In this document: piece by piece, positions 11,001-17,456 of the stretch | Layout of the letters: every line of letters begins with the position of its first letter | Numbering within the stretch: the stretch's first letter is position 1 | Assembly (NCBI GenBank): GCA_031552825.1 | Contig: JAVBMD010000009.1 | Location: 62,001 to 126,000 of the forward strand | Length of the DNA: 64,000 bases | Reading direction: 5' to 3' | Origin: WQXF01 sp031552825 | GTDB lineage: Bacteria > Bacillota > Clostridia > Christensenellales > Aristaeellaceae | Notes under the pieces: generated by a model | Seen by the model: the letters and a program-made list of their open reading frames with translations, nothing else | Database searches by the model: none | Told to the model about the DNA's origin: nothing | Position numbers and translations under genes: made by a program

Positions 11001-11449
11001 ACAACGTGAGCCGCCGCCCTATCGCCGAGGCCTATTTCGACGCGCAGGAGAAGCCGTGCCTCCTCCCGCTTGGCTACGCCTCGCTCACCCGGGCGTACGA
11101 CGCCGCCAACAACATCGTGCGCGAGGATTACTTCGACGCGGACGGCCAACCGGTGCGCATGCAGGGCGGCTACGCCTCGGTATTGCGCGTCTTTGACGCA
11201 AACCGCCACAAGCTTGAGGAGCGCTATTTGGACGAAAAAGGCAACCCGGTGCTGGCCGCCACAGGCTACGCCAAGGTTTGCCTCAAATATGACCCAAGCG
11301 GCAAGGTCGTCGAGGAATCCTATTTCGATATCGCGGGCAACCCGATCGAATCGCTGCGCGGCTATGCCACCATCGAGCGTCTGTACGAGGCCGACGGGCA
11401 GCTCAAGGCCGAAATTCGGCGCGACGCTACCGGCAAAGAATTGTTATAA
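8057..11449 (+). CDS. Secreted protein of about 33 tandem 32-residue repeats (1,130 aa)
   Basis: ATG at 8057 with ribosome site AAAGGAGG at 8043-8050. Residues 1-33 are a signal peptide ending in CAHA. From about residue 70 to the end the protein consists of about 33 tandem units, mostly exactly 32 residues. Each unit opens with GYA, continues like SVRREYDAAGN, and closes like YFDADGQPV. The units are diverged at the N-terminal side and more regular later. The tyrosine-and-DxxG spacing recalls YD/RHS or other beta-repeat wall proteins, but I do not recognise the family. No anchor, catalytic domain or toxin tip is visible. It follows the giant Ig-like gene by 145 bases and ends at a strong terminator, so the two may form one exported-protein unit. 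Confidence 0.85.
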   Translation: MFSQHTCHRLLAKLVALALCFIGALSFATCAHAQGKGSVSSDGVPTQKEFYRGWLVKETWVDAQGNRILNDEGYCYYEHELNGRFKPIRTAYYDTEDRLVMLDKGYAYLTNVYNGRGNLLETSYWDTLGHRVMIPAGYATIRNTYENRKLARIEYFDAQEQPNVPTGLFASKKMTYDKKRRLVKEEFFGVDGQYMLNKDGFAFVTYERGPRNALYSERFFDLLGKPVVSKKGYAAKVSEYAGFGRVVATDYLDERGNLLAQKDGYARVEYKYQSLQAGRVAAEIYYDAQGLPINLDGTYASIRYTYSEAGNVRSKLYLDAEKKPAIGPEGAAYIEYLYNDSSVTQEKYLDAERELVLNKSGYAIAQYAFEKDGITPKRVAYLGIDKQPILPADKEYASVEYTNKPREGLVREAYFDAAHNPVLLKAGYASVLRQQDKQGNVLSEAFFGADGLPILASSVGYASVRREYNDQNRVTRETFFDTEDMPMRTAEGYATVDRAYDTRGNITSERYFDHLGRRMLCAAGYAEVQRAYSGTGRLEEERYFGIDGQPVVSGAGYAAHLRVYDGLGNTLREDYLDAAGAPVVVDKGYASVTREYSKARKLTDEQYFGADGQPIAVSAGYARIKRDYDADGNVTTESYFGADGKPVARSQTGYASVRKKYNKNRKLLWEFYYGVDGKPTLSSSGTAGQAKRYDDAGNVTEQSWLGVDGLPMTNKKLGYATLAQTYDAEGRVIRELHLDADRKPVLVPAGYASLRRQYDAAGNLLCEAYFDAEDQPVIAKAGYASVEHTYNAANQAVSEAYFDAAHAPLAAPEGYALLRREYDAKGNIAVERYLDASGVPVRAQAGYAMIERRYDAEGHVTRELYRDEHKQPLLLAAGYAGVLREYDAAGNQVYEAYLDADLRPVLAQSGYASVRRQFDGQRSLLAETYYDTTGTPLALAGGYATVERAYDEQGSIVREAYRDAKGELVSGDRGFAVLTYAYNVSRRPIAEAYFDAQEKPCLLPLGYASLTRAYDAANNIVREDYFDADGQPVRMQGGYASVLRVFDANRHKLEERYLDEKGNPVLAATGYAKVCLKYDPSGKVVEESYFDIAGNPIESLRGYATIERLYEADGQLKAEIRRDATGKELL

Positions 11450-11463
11450 TCCATACCCTATCG

Positions 11464-11491
11464 ATACCGCCCCACTGGGCGGTATTTTTTT
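11464..11491 (+). terminator. Rho-independent terminator
   Basis: Perfect 9-bp stem ATACCGCCC (11464-11472) / GGGCGGTAT (11477-11485), loop CACT, then a run of T. It begins 14 bases after the stop codon of the 32-residue repeat protein. Confidence 0.92.
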
Positions 11492-11580
11492 GTAATGGTT
11501 GCGCATTGCCGCATCGTGCGGTACACTAAAAGCATGCCCACACCCGCCGATACGGCATACAATTCGGAAGGAGAATCGTT

Positions 11581-12513
11581 ATGAAATATCAAGAGAAGGC
11601 ATTCGATCCCATCGAGATGCAACTCCCCGATATGCTAACCAACCCGCCCAAGATGCCCTTTGTGGCGCTCAAAGCAATGGCGCGCATGAACCTCGGCAAG
11701 CTGCGCGACGGCATGGGCGGCAACGCGAAAGACATCGTGCGCCGCCCGGTGGCCACCGTGGCGCGCGAAATCCCGGGCTATAAGGGCGCCGTGCCGGTGC
11801 GCGTCTATACGCCGGAATCCGTGCCCCCTGCCCCGCGCCCGCTGCTGCTGTTCTTTCACGGCGGCGGCTGGTTTGGCGGCAGCATGCAGACCGTCGAGCC
11901 GTTCTGCCGCGCCGTCGCCGACCGCGCCGATGCGGTGGTGGTCAACGTCGGCTACCACCTATGCCCGGAATTCCCCTATCCGCACGGGCTGGAAGACTGC
12001 TACCGCGCGCTGGAATGGGTCTGCGCCGAACCCTCGCTAGGCATCGACGCGAGCCGCGTGGTGGTCGCCGGTGATTCGGCGGGCGGCAACCTCGCCGCCG
12101 CCCTCTGCCTGATGTCGCGCGACCGCGGCGGCCCTGCCATCGCCGGGCAGCTGCTGCTTTACCCCGCCGTGACGCTGCGCGACTTCGCCTCCCCCGCCGG
12201 TGGCGACGGCGGCGCGTTTGGCCGCCTGCTGGTGGAATGGTACCTCGGCGATGCCAGGCGCTCCGCTGAGCCGTACGCCTCGCCGCTCCTCGCCGATTCG
12301 CTGGCCGGGCTGCCGCGCGCGCTGGTCGCTGTGGGCGAATTGGACGGCTTGCGCGAACAATGCCTCGCCTATGCGCAAAAGCTCTCGGATGCGGATGTGG
12401 ATGTTACCTGCCTGCTCTATAAGGGGACACAGCACGCATTTATCGATAACACGGGCACCCAGCCCGCCGCCGAGGACATGATCGACGAGGCGGTGCGTTT
12501 CGTATTGGGGTAG
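11581..12513 (+). CDS. Alpha/beta hydrolase, HSL-type esterase/lipase family
   Basis: A 310-residue cytosolic protein with no signal peptide; ATG at 11581 follows AAGGAG at 11568-11573. It carries the oxyanion-hole motif HGGGW (H93) and the nucleophile elbow GDSAGG (S166). Probable acid and base are D255 (in GELDGLREQ) and H285 (in GTQHAF). This is the arrangement of the hormone-sensitive-lipase family, which hydrolyses carboxyl esters of small acyl or aryl compounds. The natural substrate cannot be read from sequence. It lies between terminators and appears to be a single-gene unit. Family assignment is firm; substrate is unknown. Confidence 0.9.
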   Translation: MKYQEKAFDPIEMQLPDMLTNPPKMPFVALKAMARMNLGKLRDGMGGNAKDIVRRPVATVAREIPGYKGAVPVRVYTPESVPPAPRPLLLFFHGGGWFGGSMQTVEPFCRAVADRADAVVVNVGYHLCPEFPYPHGLEDCYRALEWVCAEPSLGIDASRVVVAGDSAGGNLAAALCLMSRDRGGPAIAGQLLLYPAVTLRDFASPAGGDGGAFGRLLVEWYLGDARRSAEPYASPLLADSLAGLPRALVAVGELDGLREQCLAYAQKLSDADVDVTCLLYKGTQHAFIDNTGTQPAAEDMIDEAVRFVLG

Positions 12514-12541
12514 GGTGATTCCCCTTGGCAAACAGCCCCGG

Positions 12542-12570
12542 TTGACAAGAGCGCGTTCCGCTGGTAAAAT
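12542..12570 (+). promoter_or_regulatory. Sigma-70-type promoter of the lipoprotein gene
   Basis: A perfect TTGACA at 12542-12547 and TAAAAT at 12565-12570 with a 17-base spacer, about 90 bases before the lipoprotein start. Confidence 0.85.
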
Positions 12571-12657
12571 AACTGTATCCTTATAGTTGTTTTCTTAGTA
12601 TTTTCGCGGGTTTTTGCCATATCCCCATTGTTTTTGTCAAAAAGGAGGAAGCCCTTC

Positions 12658-13512
12658 ATGCGCAAGCGTACCCTTGCCTGCCTTAGCATGGTAATGCTCG
12701 CCGTGCTTCTGTTGACCGGCTGCGGAACCCCCAGCGGTGGCAATTCCGGCACCCCGCTTCCCACAATCCCCCCGACCGACGCGCCCGCCACCGCTCCCCC
12801 GGCGCCGACCAACACGCCCGTCGCCACCGCCGACCCGAACGCGCAAGCGGCGCAGGACGCGGCTGACGAAGAGGATGCGGAGGCTCCTGAAGACGGCGAG
12901 ACTGGCGAGGCGCTCAATCTGCTCGTCCCTCCGCCGCAGGAGACCGACGCGGTGCTCGCGCAGGTGCTGTTTACCGCCAACCCCGCCGAAACGCCGATCG
13001 GCCCGATCGACCCGATCGATAAGCCGACGCTGGAGCCGCTCAACGTGGCGTATGTTCCCTATTCCAGCCAGCCGATGGGCGTCAGCTTCGACCGCCCCGC
13101 CGGTTGGAAGGAGGATGCCCCCGCCGACTCCAACGTACAGTTTGTCGAGCCGGAGGTCGCCGCGCGCGAAGGCTACCGCACCATGTTGACCATTCGCCTG
13201 CTGAGCATGGGCAGCAAGCAGGACAAGGCCGACGCCAAGGTCAAGCTGGAAGAACTGCTGGCCGAGTTGGGGCAAAACGGCGACTGGACGGAGTTCAAAC
13301 CCACCGAGGCCGCCTCCGCCAGCATGGCCGGTGCTGACGGCTACTACGCGTATTACTCCGCATTTTACCAAGGCACCAAGCTGCGTGGCCGCATCATGGT
13401 GGTCGCCAAGAACAACAACCTCTACATGGTGCGCGTCACCTGCCCCGCCTCCTTCTACTCGCGCTATGAGGAAGTGTACCGCAAGGTGCGCAGCACTTGG
13501 AAATTCCTGTAA
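12658..13512 (+). CDS. Lipoprotein with PsbP/DcrB-like C-terminal domain
   Basis: The start is the ATG at 12658, 9 bases after GGAGG (12644-12648); an in-frame ATG at 12628 lacks a site. The 284-residue product has a lipobox LLTGC with the lipidated Cys at 22, so it should sit on the outer face of the membrane. Residues about 23-115 are a Thr/Pro/Ala-rich then acidic linker. The last 150 residues form a compact alpha/beta domain starting near the segment MGVSFDRPAGW and ending in VRSTWKFL. That end resembles PsbP/DcrB-type (DUF1795-like) domains that follow lipoprotein linkers in many Firmicutes. Function unknown. It has its own promoter and terminator. Confidence 0.82.
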   Translation: MRKRTLACLSMVMLAVLLLTGCGTPSGGNSGTPLPTIPPTDAPATAPPAPTNTPVATADPNAQAAQDAADEEDAEAPEDGETGEALNLLVPPPQETDAVLAQVLFTANPAETPIGPIDPIDKPTLEPLNVAYVPYSSQPMGVSFDRPAGWKEDAPADSNVQFVEPEVAAREGYRTMLTIRLLSMGSKQDKADAKVKLEELLAELGQNGDWTEFKPTEAASASMAGADGYYAYYSAFYQGTKLRGRIMVVAKNNNLYMVRVTCPASFYSRYEEVYRKVRSTWKFL

Positions 13513-13528
13513 TACATCGGTCAAAAAG

Positions 13529-13553
13529 GGATCGTGTCCGCGATCCTTTTTTC
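13529..13553 (+). terminator. Rho-independent terminator of the lipoprotein gene
   Basis: Stem GGATCG (13529-13534) / CGATCC (13541-13546) flanked by A and T runs that extend the pairing, then six T residues. Confidence 0.85.
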
Positions 13554-13566
13554 TATGCCCTTCTGC

Positions 13567-13595
13567 TTGCCAATTCCCGAAAAAAACTGTACAAT
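13567..13595 (+). promoter_or_regulatory. Sigma-70-type promoter of galM
   Basis: TTGCCA at 13567-13572 and TACAAT at 13590-13595 with a 17-base spacer, about 65 bases before the galM start. Confidence 0.75.
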
Positions 13596-13661
13596 GTTAC
13601 CGTTTACAGGTTTCAAGCCGCGATCAAACCCAGCAAAAAATCGAACAGGAGTGACCATAGC

Positions 13662-14738
13662 ATGTCCATAGCCAGGGTTCCCTTCGGCGCCACCCAATCC
13701 GGCGAGCCGGTAGAGCGCATCACCATGACCAACCAAAGCGGCGCATCGGTATCGCTGATTACGTATGGCGGCACGTTGGTGTCTATCTTGGTGCCGGATC
13801 GCCACGGCATCTTTGCCGATGTTTGTCTCGGCTACAATTCCGTCGCGGATTACGAGCGCGGAGCCGGGTATCTTGGCGCGCTGATTGGCCGCTATGGCAA
13901 CCGCATCGAGGGCGGTCATCTCACGATTGACGGCAAGGACTATCAGCTTGCCTGCAACGAGCGCGGCGTGACGCACCTGCACGGCGGCATGGTGGGCTTC
14001 GATAAGAAGGTTTGGACGGCTGAATGCGAGGAGCGCGAGGAATCCGATAGCGTGACGCTGCGCTACGTGAGCCCCGACGGCGAGGAAAATTATCCCGGCA
14101 CGCTCAGTTGCACCGTTACCTATACTTGGAACGACGAAAACGAGCTGTGCCTGCACTATCATGCTGTCAGCGACGCGGAGACCGTCATCAACCTCACCAA
14201 CCACGCCTACTTCAACCTTGCCGGGCACAACTCCGGCAGCGTCGAGGATCACCTCATCAGCATCAATGCCGACGCCTATACCCCGGTGGATGAAAACTGC
14301 ATCCCCACCGGCGAGCTTGCCCCGGTAGAAGACACACCCTTCGACCTGCGCGCGCTGCGCCGCATCGGCGAAGGCCTCTCGGTAGAAGATGAGCAGCTTC
14401 GCATCGGCTGCGGATACGATCATAACTTCGTGCTGGTCGATCCGGACGAGGGCATTTGCAAGGCCTGCGAGCTTTATGACCCCGCCACCGGGCGCGTGAT
14501 GGAAACCTTCACCGATCTGCCGGGCATCCAGTTCTACAGCGGCAACTTCTTGGCGATCCCCTTCGAGGCGAAGGATCGCGCCCGCTACGGAAAGCACCAC
14601 GCCCTGTGCCTCGAAACCCAATATTTCCCGAACACGCCCAACGTGCCAACATTCCCCAGCTGCACCTACGCGGCGGGCGTGCCCTTTGAGCACACCACGG
14701 TATACAAGTTCAGCGTATCCGAAAAGCAGGACGCATAG
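13662..14738 (+). CDS. galM: Aldose 1-epimerase (galactose mutarotase)
   Basis: Interconverts alpha and beta anomers of aldoses such as galactose and glucose in the cytosol. The start is the ATG at 13662, 10 bases after AGGAG at 13647-13651; the open frame runs further upstream but with no ribosome site. The 358-residue product has the family length and landmarks: GRYGNRIEGG near 77-85, THLHGG with H107, NLTNHAYFNL with catalytic acid H181, and CLETQ with catalytic base E318. It has its own promoter and is followed by a YhcH-type gene, another family linked to sugar anomers. Confidence 0.95.
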   Translation: MSIARVPFGATQSGEPVERITMTNQSGASVSLITYGGTLVSILVPDRHGIFADVCLGYNSVADYERGAGYLGALIGRYGNRIEGGHLTIDGKDYQLACNERGVTHLHGGMVGFDKKVWTAECEEREESDSVTLRYVSPDGEENYPGTLSCTVTYTWNDENELCLHYHAVSDAETVINLTNHAYFNLAGHNSGSVEDHLISINADAYTPVDENCIPTGELAPVEDTPFDLRALRRIGEGLSVEDEQLRIGCGYDHNFVLVDPDEGICKACELYDPATGRVMETFTDLPGIQFYSGNFLAIPFEAKDRARYGKHHALCLETQYFPNTPNVPTFPSCTYAAGVPFEHTTVYKFSVSEKQDA

Positions 14739-14794
14739 TAGCCCCGCAAACCAAATTCCCCCAGGTAAAATCCCGCTCGAATCAGCTGGAAAGA

Positions 14795-14823
14795 TTGACC
14801 TTTCCTTTGGGAGAAGTTATAAT
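14795..14823 (+). promoter_or_regulatory. Sigma-70-type promoter of the YhcH-family gene
   Basis: TTGACC at 14795-14800 and a perfect TATAAT at 14818-14823 with a 17-base spacer. Confidence 0.87.
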
Positions 14824-14897
14824 AAGCTATCGCGAATTCTACTCGCGCAGAATACATTCCGCGCCCAGCGGAACACGATCAAAGGATGGGTTTCATC

Positions 14898-15350
14898 ATG
14901 GTAGTGGATCATCTCTCGAATTGCGAAACGTACTATGTCTTTGGCGAGCGGTTCAAGAAGGCCTTCGAGTTCCTCAAGACGCACGACATCCGCAAGATGG
15001 AACTGGGTCGCCACGACATCGACGGCGATGACGTATTTATCCTCGTGCAGGAGTACACCTCCAAGACCATCGACAATTGCGGCTTGGAAGCGCACAAGGT
15101 TTATGCCGACGTTCACTATGTCGCGGAAGGCTTCGAGCACCTCGGCTACGCCCACGTCTCCCGTTGCAAGGAAACCATCCCCTACGATCCCAAGCCCGAC
15201 GCTTCCTTCTTCGAGAAGGAGTGCCAATATATTCTGCTACAGCAGGGCGATATCGCCATCGTGTTCCCGCAGGATGTGCATATGCCGCAGAAGCGCGCGC
15301 TGGTCGGCGTACCGGTACGCAAGGCTTGCATCAAGGTGCGCGTGGCCTAA
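14898..15350 (+). CDS. YhcH/YjgK/YiaL family protein (DUF386), probable sugar anomerase
   Basis: A 150-residue cytosolic cupin-like protein. The ATG at 14898 is preferred over the ATG at 14886, because AAAGGATGG (14881-14889) is then correctly placed upstream. Family landmarks are the segment HKVYADVHYVAEGFE and, later, FPQDVHMP, which supply metal-binding His and Glu residues. Known members include NanQ, a sialic acid mutarotase, and proteins encoded with beta-galactosidase or sugar-acid genes. Placement after galM supports a role in presenting the right anomer of an imported sugar. The sugar itself is not identifiable. It has a separate strong promoter and terminator. Confidence 0.88.
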   Translation: MVVDHLSNCETYYVFGERFKKAFEFLKTHDIRKMELGRHDIDGDDVFILVQEYTSKTIDNCGLEAHKVYADVHYVAEGFEHLGYAHVSRCKETIPYDPKPDASFFEKECQYILLQQGDIAIVFPQDVHMPQKRALVGVPVRKACIKVRVA

Positions 15351-15370
15351 TCAAATTTTTCTTAACAAGA

Positions 15371-15400
15371 AGGGCGTTCCCACTCGGGAGCGTCCTTTTT
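15371..15400 (+). terminator. Rho-independent terminator of the YhcH-family gene
   Basis: An 11-bp stem with two G-T pairs, AGGGCGTTCCC (15371-15381) and GGGAGCGTCCT (15386-15396), followed by T residues. Confidence 0.88.
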
Positions 15401-15410
15401 CTGCGCTTAC

Positions 15411-15440
15411 TGCTTAATTCTGCTTAATTTAGCTTAATAT
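15411..15440 (+). repeat. Three tandem decamers before the LPXTG gene
   Basis: TGCTTAATTC, TGCTTAATTT and AGCTTAATAT follow each other with an exact 10-base period, so GCTTAAT recurs once per helical turn on one face of the DNA. They lie just upstream of a possible promoter and about 130 bases before the LPXTG protein start. A phased regulator site or bent-DNA element is inference. Confidence 0.6.
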
Positions 15441-15457
15441 TGCTGGCAATCGCTTGC

Positions 15458-15486
15458 TTTACACATGAAACGATGTAGACTATAGG
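15458..15486 (+). promoter_or_regulatory. Possible promoter of the LPXTG protein gene
   Basis: TTTACA at 15458-15463 and TATAGG at 15481-15486, 17 bases apart. An alternative pairing is TTGCTT (15454-15459) with TAGACT (15476-15481). Either is only a fair match, which would fit an activated promoter next to the phased decamers. Confidence 0.4.
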
Positions 15487-15568
15487 TGCGCGCGCCTTTT
15501 CTGCGGACAAATCACCATGGCGGCGCCGCCCGGAGCATTCTCCGAAGGCGGAAATACGAGAGGTTTCT

Positions 15569-17437
15569 ATGCGCACAAACACACACAACTGGAAAATATG
15601 GATGGCTCCGGCTGCCGCGACACTCATGATGGGCTTGCTCGTGCTGGTACCGCGCGTTGCGCAAGCGACGACGTGGACGGTTGGGGTTGGCCCTACCTAC
15701 AACTTCGCAACGATCTCCGCCGCCGTGGCCCATGCCTCGGTGCAAAACGGCGATACCCTCGAGGTTGCGCCCGGCACCTATACCGAAGGAAATATCACCA
15801 TCGGCAAATCCCTCACAATCAAGGGAGCCAATGCGGGCAAAGCGGGAACCGATCCTTCCCGGGGCGCGGAAACCATCTGGGCAAGCACGGCGCAAGGCGT
15901 CGGCCCGACGATCAGCGCGGCTAATGTGGTGATCGACGGCTTTACGCTAAAGCTGCTAAAAAACATGGGAACAAACTTCGGGGGCGTGCGCATCGTCAAC
16001 AACATTTTTGATACGACAAAACCAAACGCTGCCGCCGGTTCCGGATATATCTTCACGCTGAGCCACGCGGGCGCTATGAACGGCTTCACCTTCTCCGACA
16101 ATTGGGTGAAAAGCACCACGACTGCCACCGCGATTGTCGCGATGGACGGCGCCGCGAACAGAACGGTCAACAACCTTGTGTTCACCGGCAATAAGGTTGA
16201 TTACTGCGGCGCCGGGCAAGGGTATTGCATCTTTTTGAACGATCCCGGCAAAAGCCCGGTTCCTACATTCAACGGCCTAACCATCCAGAACAACACCGTT
16301 TTAGGCGGGGCAATCCGCGTATTCAACATCACCTCCGCGGCAAGTTACAAGATCAGCGGCAACACGCTCGAGGCCATTTATTATAGCATCATGATCGGCG
16401 GGAATGACGGGGAAATTTATAACAACACCTTTTTGCCCGGCCCCGCGTCCGCGTCAAATTCTTGCTCGCCGATGATTTTTGCCCTTTCAATCTTTAATGC
16501 CAACGTGAAGCTGGAGGACGTATCTTTCCACGATAATACGGTGTTCTTTGCCAACAAGCTTGCCTCGAGCTACGGCATCCTGTTCTCAACTGGCGGCGGC
16601 ACGGTCATTCTGGATATCCTCAAGACACTTCCCGGGCTTGTTGACGGCTTTACGGCGCGGGATAACAACTTCGTGTACGCGGGGGCGGCGAATGATATCC
16701 ACTGGGCGATGCAGTCCAGCATCAGCAACAGCTTTGCCTCCGCGCAAAAGGTGATCGAATTAGAGAAGAATAACTTCTTTTGGGGAGCCAAGGGCAGCGC
16801 GCCTTCCGCTTGGCGGCGAATGCGCTGGTCCGAGGTCTATGTGCGAGGAACTTTCGTCCACTATGATTGGAAGGTGACCTTCGACGCAAACGGCGGGTAC
16901 TTTGACGCCACGCAGGATATGAGCCAGTGGAATTACGATTCGGGAACGCCTTATGGGCTCGGGCCTGCTGCGTCCTCAAACATCGGCTACGCGCGCAACG
17001 GCTGGGTATTCGACGGCCTGGATCCCGCCGACCGAACCAAGGCCTCCAAGGGAATCGCGCGGGTTTTAAACGACGGCGCAAAAGGCACCGGCAAACAGCT
17101 GCCCTTCGCCGCCCCGGACGGTTCCGCGCTAGGCGGCAGCATCGACGCTGGCAACGATAGCGTCAACAATGCGTATGGCGCAATTCCCACGCCGGAAAAC
17201 AAGCAAGCCGCGTTCGCGGGCTGGTATACCGATAAAGCCTGCACACAGCGATGGAATCCGCAAACTTATTACGCAGCCGGAGACGTCACGCTGTACGCAA
17301 GCTGGCTCACGGAAAAATCGCCGCTCCCGCAAACGGGCGACAGCACGCCGCCGCTCGGCCTTTTATCGGCAGTGATGCTGCTCGCGCTTTGCGGCGCGGT
17401 TGCACTTATGCTTTCAATGCGGCGCGCAAGCGCCTGA
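15569..17437 (+). CDS. LPXTG-anchored beta-helix surface protein with InlB-type repeat
   Basis: A 622-residue exported wall protein. Residues 1-33 are a signal peptide ending in VAQA. The body from about 35 to 420 reads as a parallel beta-helix: repeated short strands with N-ladder motifs such as VIDGFTL, VRIVNNIFD and LTIQNNTV, as in pectate-lyase-like and DUF1565-like folds. A region ending AGDVTLYASW near 575 matches the Listeria-Bacteroides InlB B-repeat pattern. The C-terminus has the sorting signal LPQTG (586-590), a hydrophobic stretch and RRASA. A sortase should therefore link it to peptidoglycan, but no sortase is in the window. An adhesin or glycan-binding role is inference. It converges on the kinase gene that follows, 19 bases away. 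Confidence 0.88.
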   Translation: MRTNTHNWKIWMAPAAATLMMGLLVLVPRVAQATTWTVGVGPTYNFATISAAVAHASVQNGDTLEVAPGTYTEGNITIGKSLTIKGANAGKAGTDPSRGAETIWASTAQGVGPTISAANVVIDGFTLKLLKNMGTNFGGVRIVNNIFDTTKPNAAAGSGYIFTLSHAGAMNGFTFSDNWVKSTTTATAIVAMDGAANRTVNNLVFTGNKVDYCGAGQGYCIFLNDPGKSPVPTFNGLTIQNNTVLGGAIRVFNITSAASYKISGNTLEAIYYSIMIGGNDGEIYNNTFLPGPASASNSCSPMIFALSIFNANVKLEDVSFHDNTVFFANKLASSYGILFSTGGGTVILDILKTLPGLVDGFTARDNNFVYAGAANDIHWAMQSSISNSFASAQKVIELEKNNFFWGAKGSAPSAWRRMRWSEVYVRGTFVHYDWKVTFDANGGYFDATQDMSQWNYDSGTPYGLGPAASSNIGYARNGWVFDGLDPADRTKASKGIARVLNDGAKGTGKQLPFAAPDGSALGGSIDAGNDSVNNAYGAIPTPENKQAAFAGWYTDKACTQRWNPQTYYAAGDVTLYASWLTEKSPLPQTGDSTPPLGLLSAVMLLALCGAVALMLSMRRASA

Positions 17438-17456
17438 ACAGAGCGCCGCCGTCCCC

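Noticed and set aside
8057..11449. Reading the 32-residue repeat protein as an RHS/contact-toxin gene
   Set aside because: No RHS core motif, no variable toxin tip and no immunity gene follow; the unit spacing also differs.
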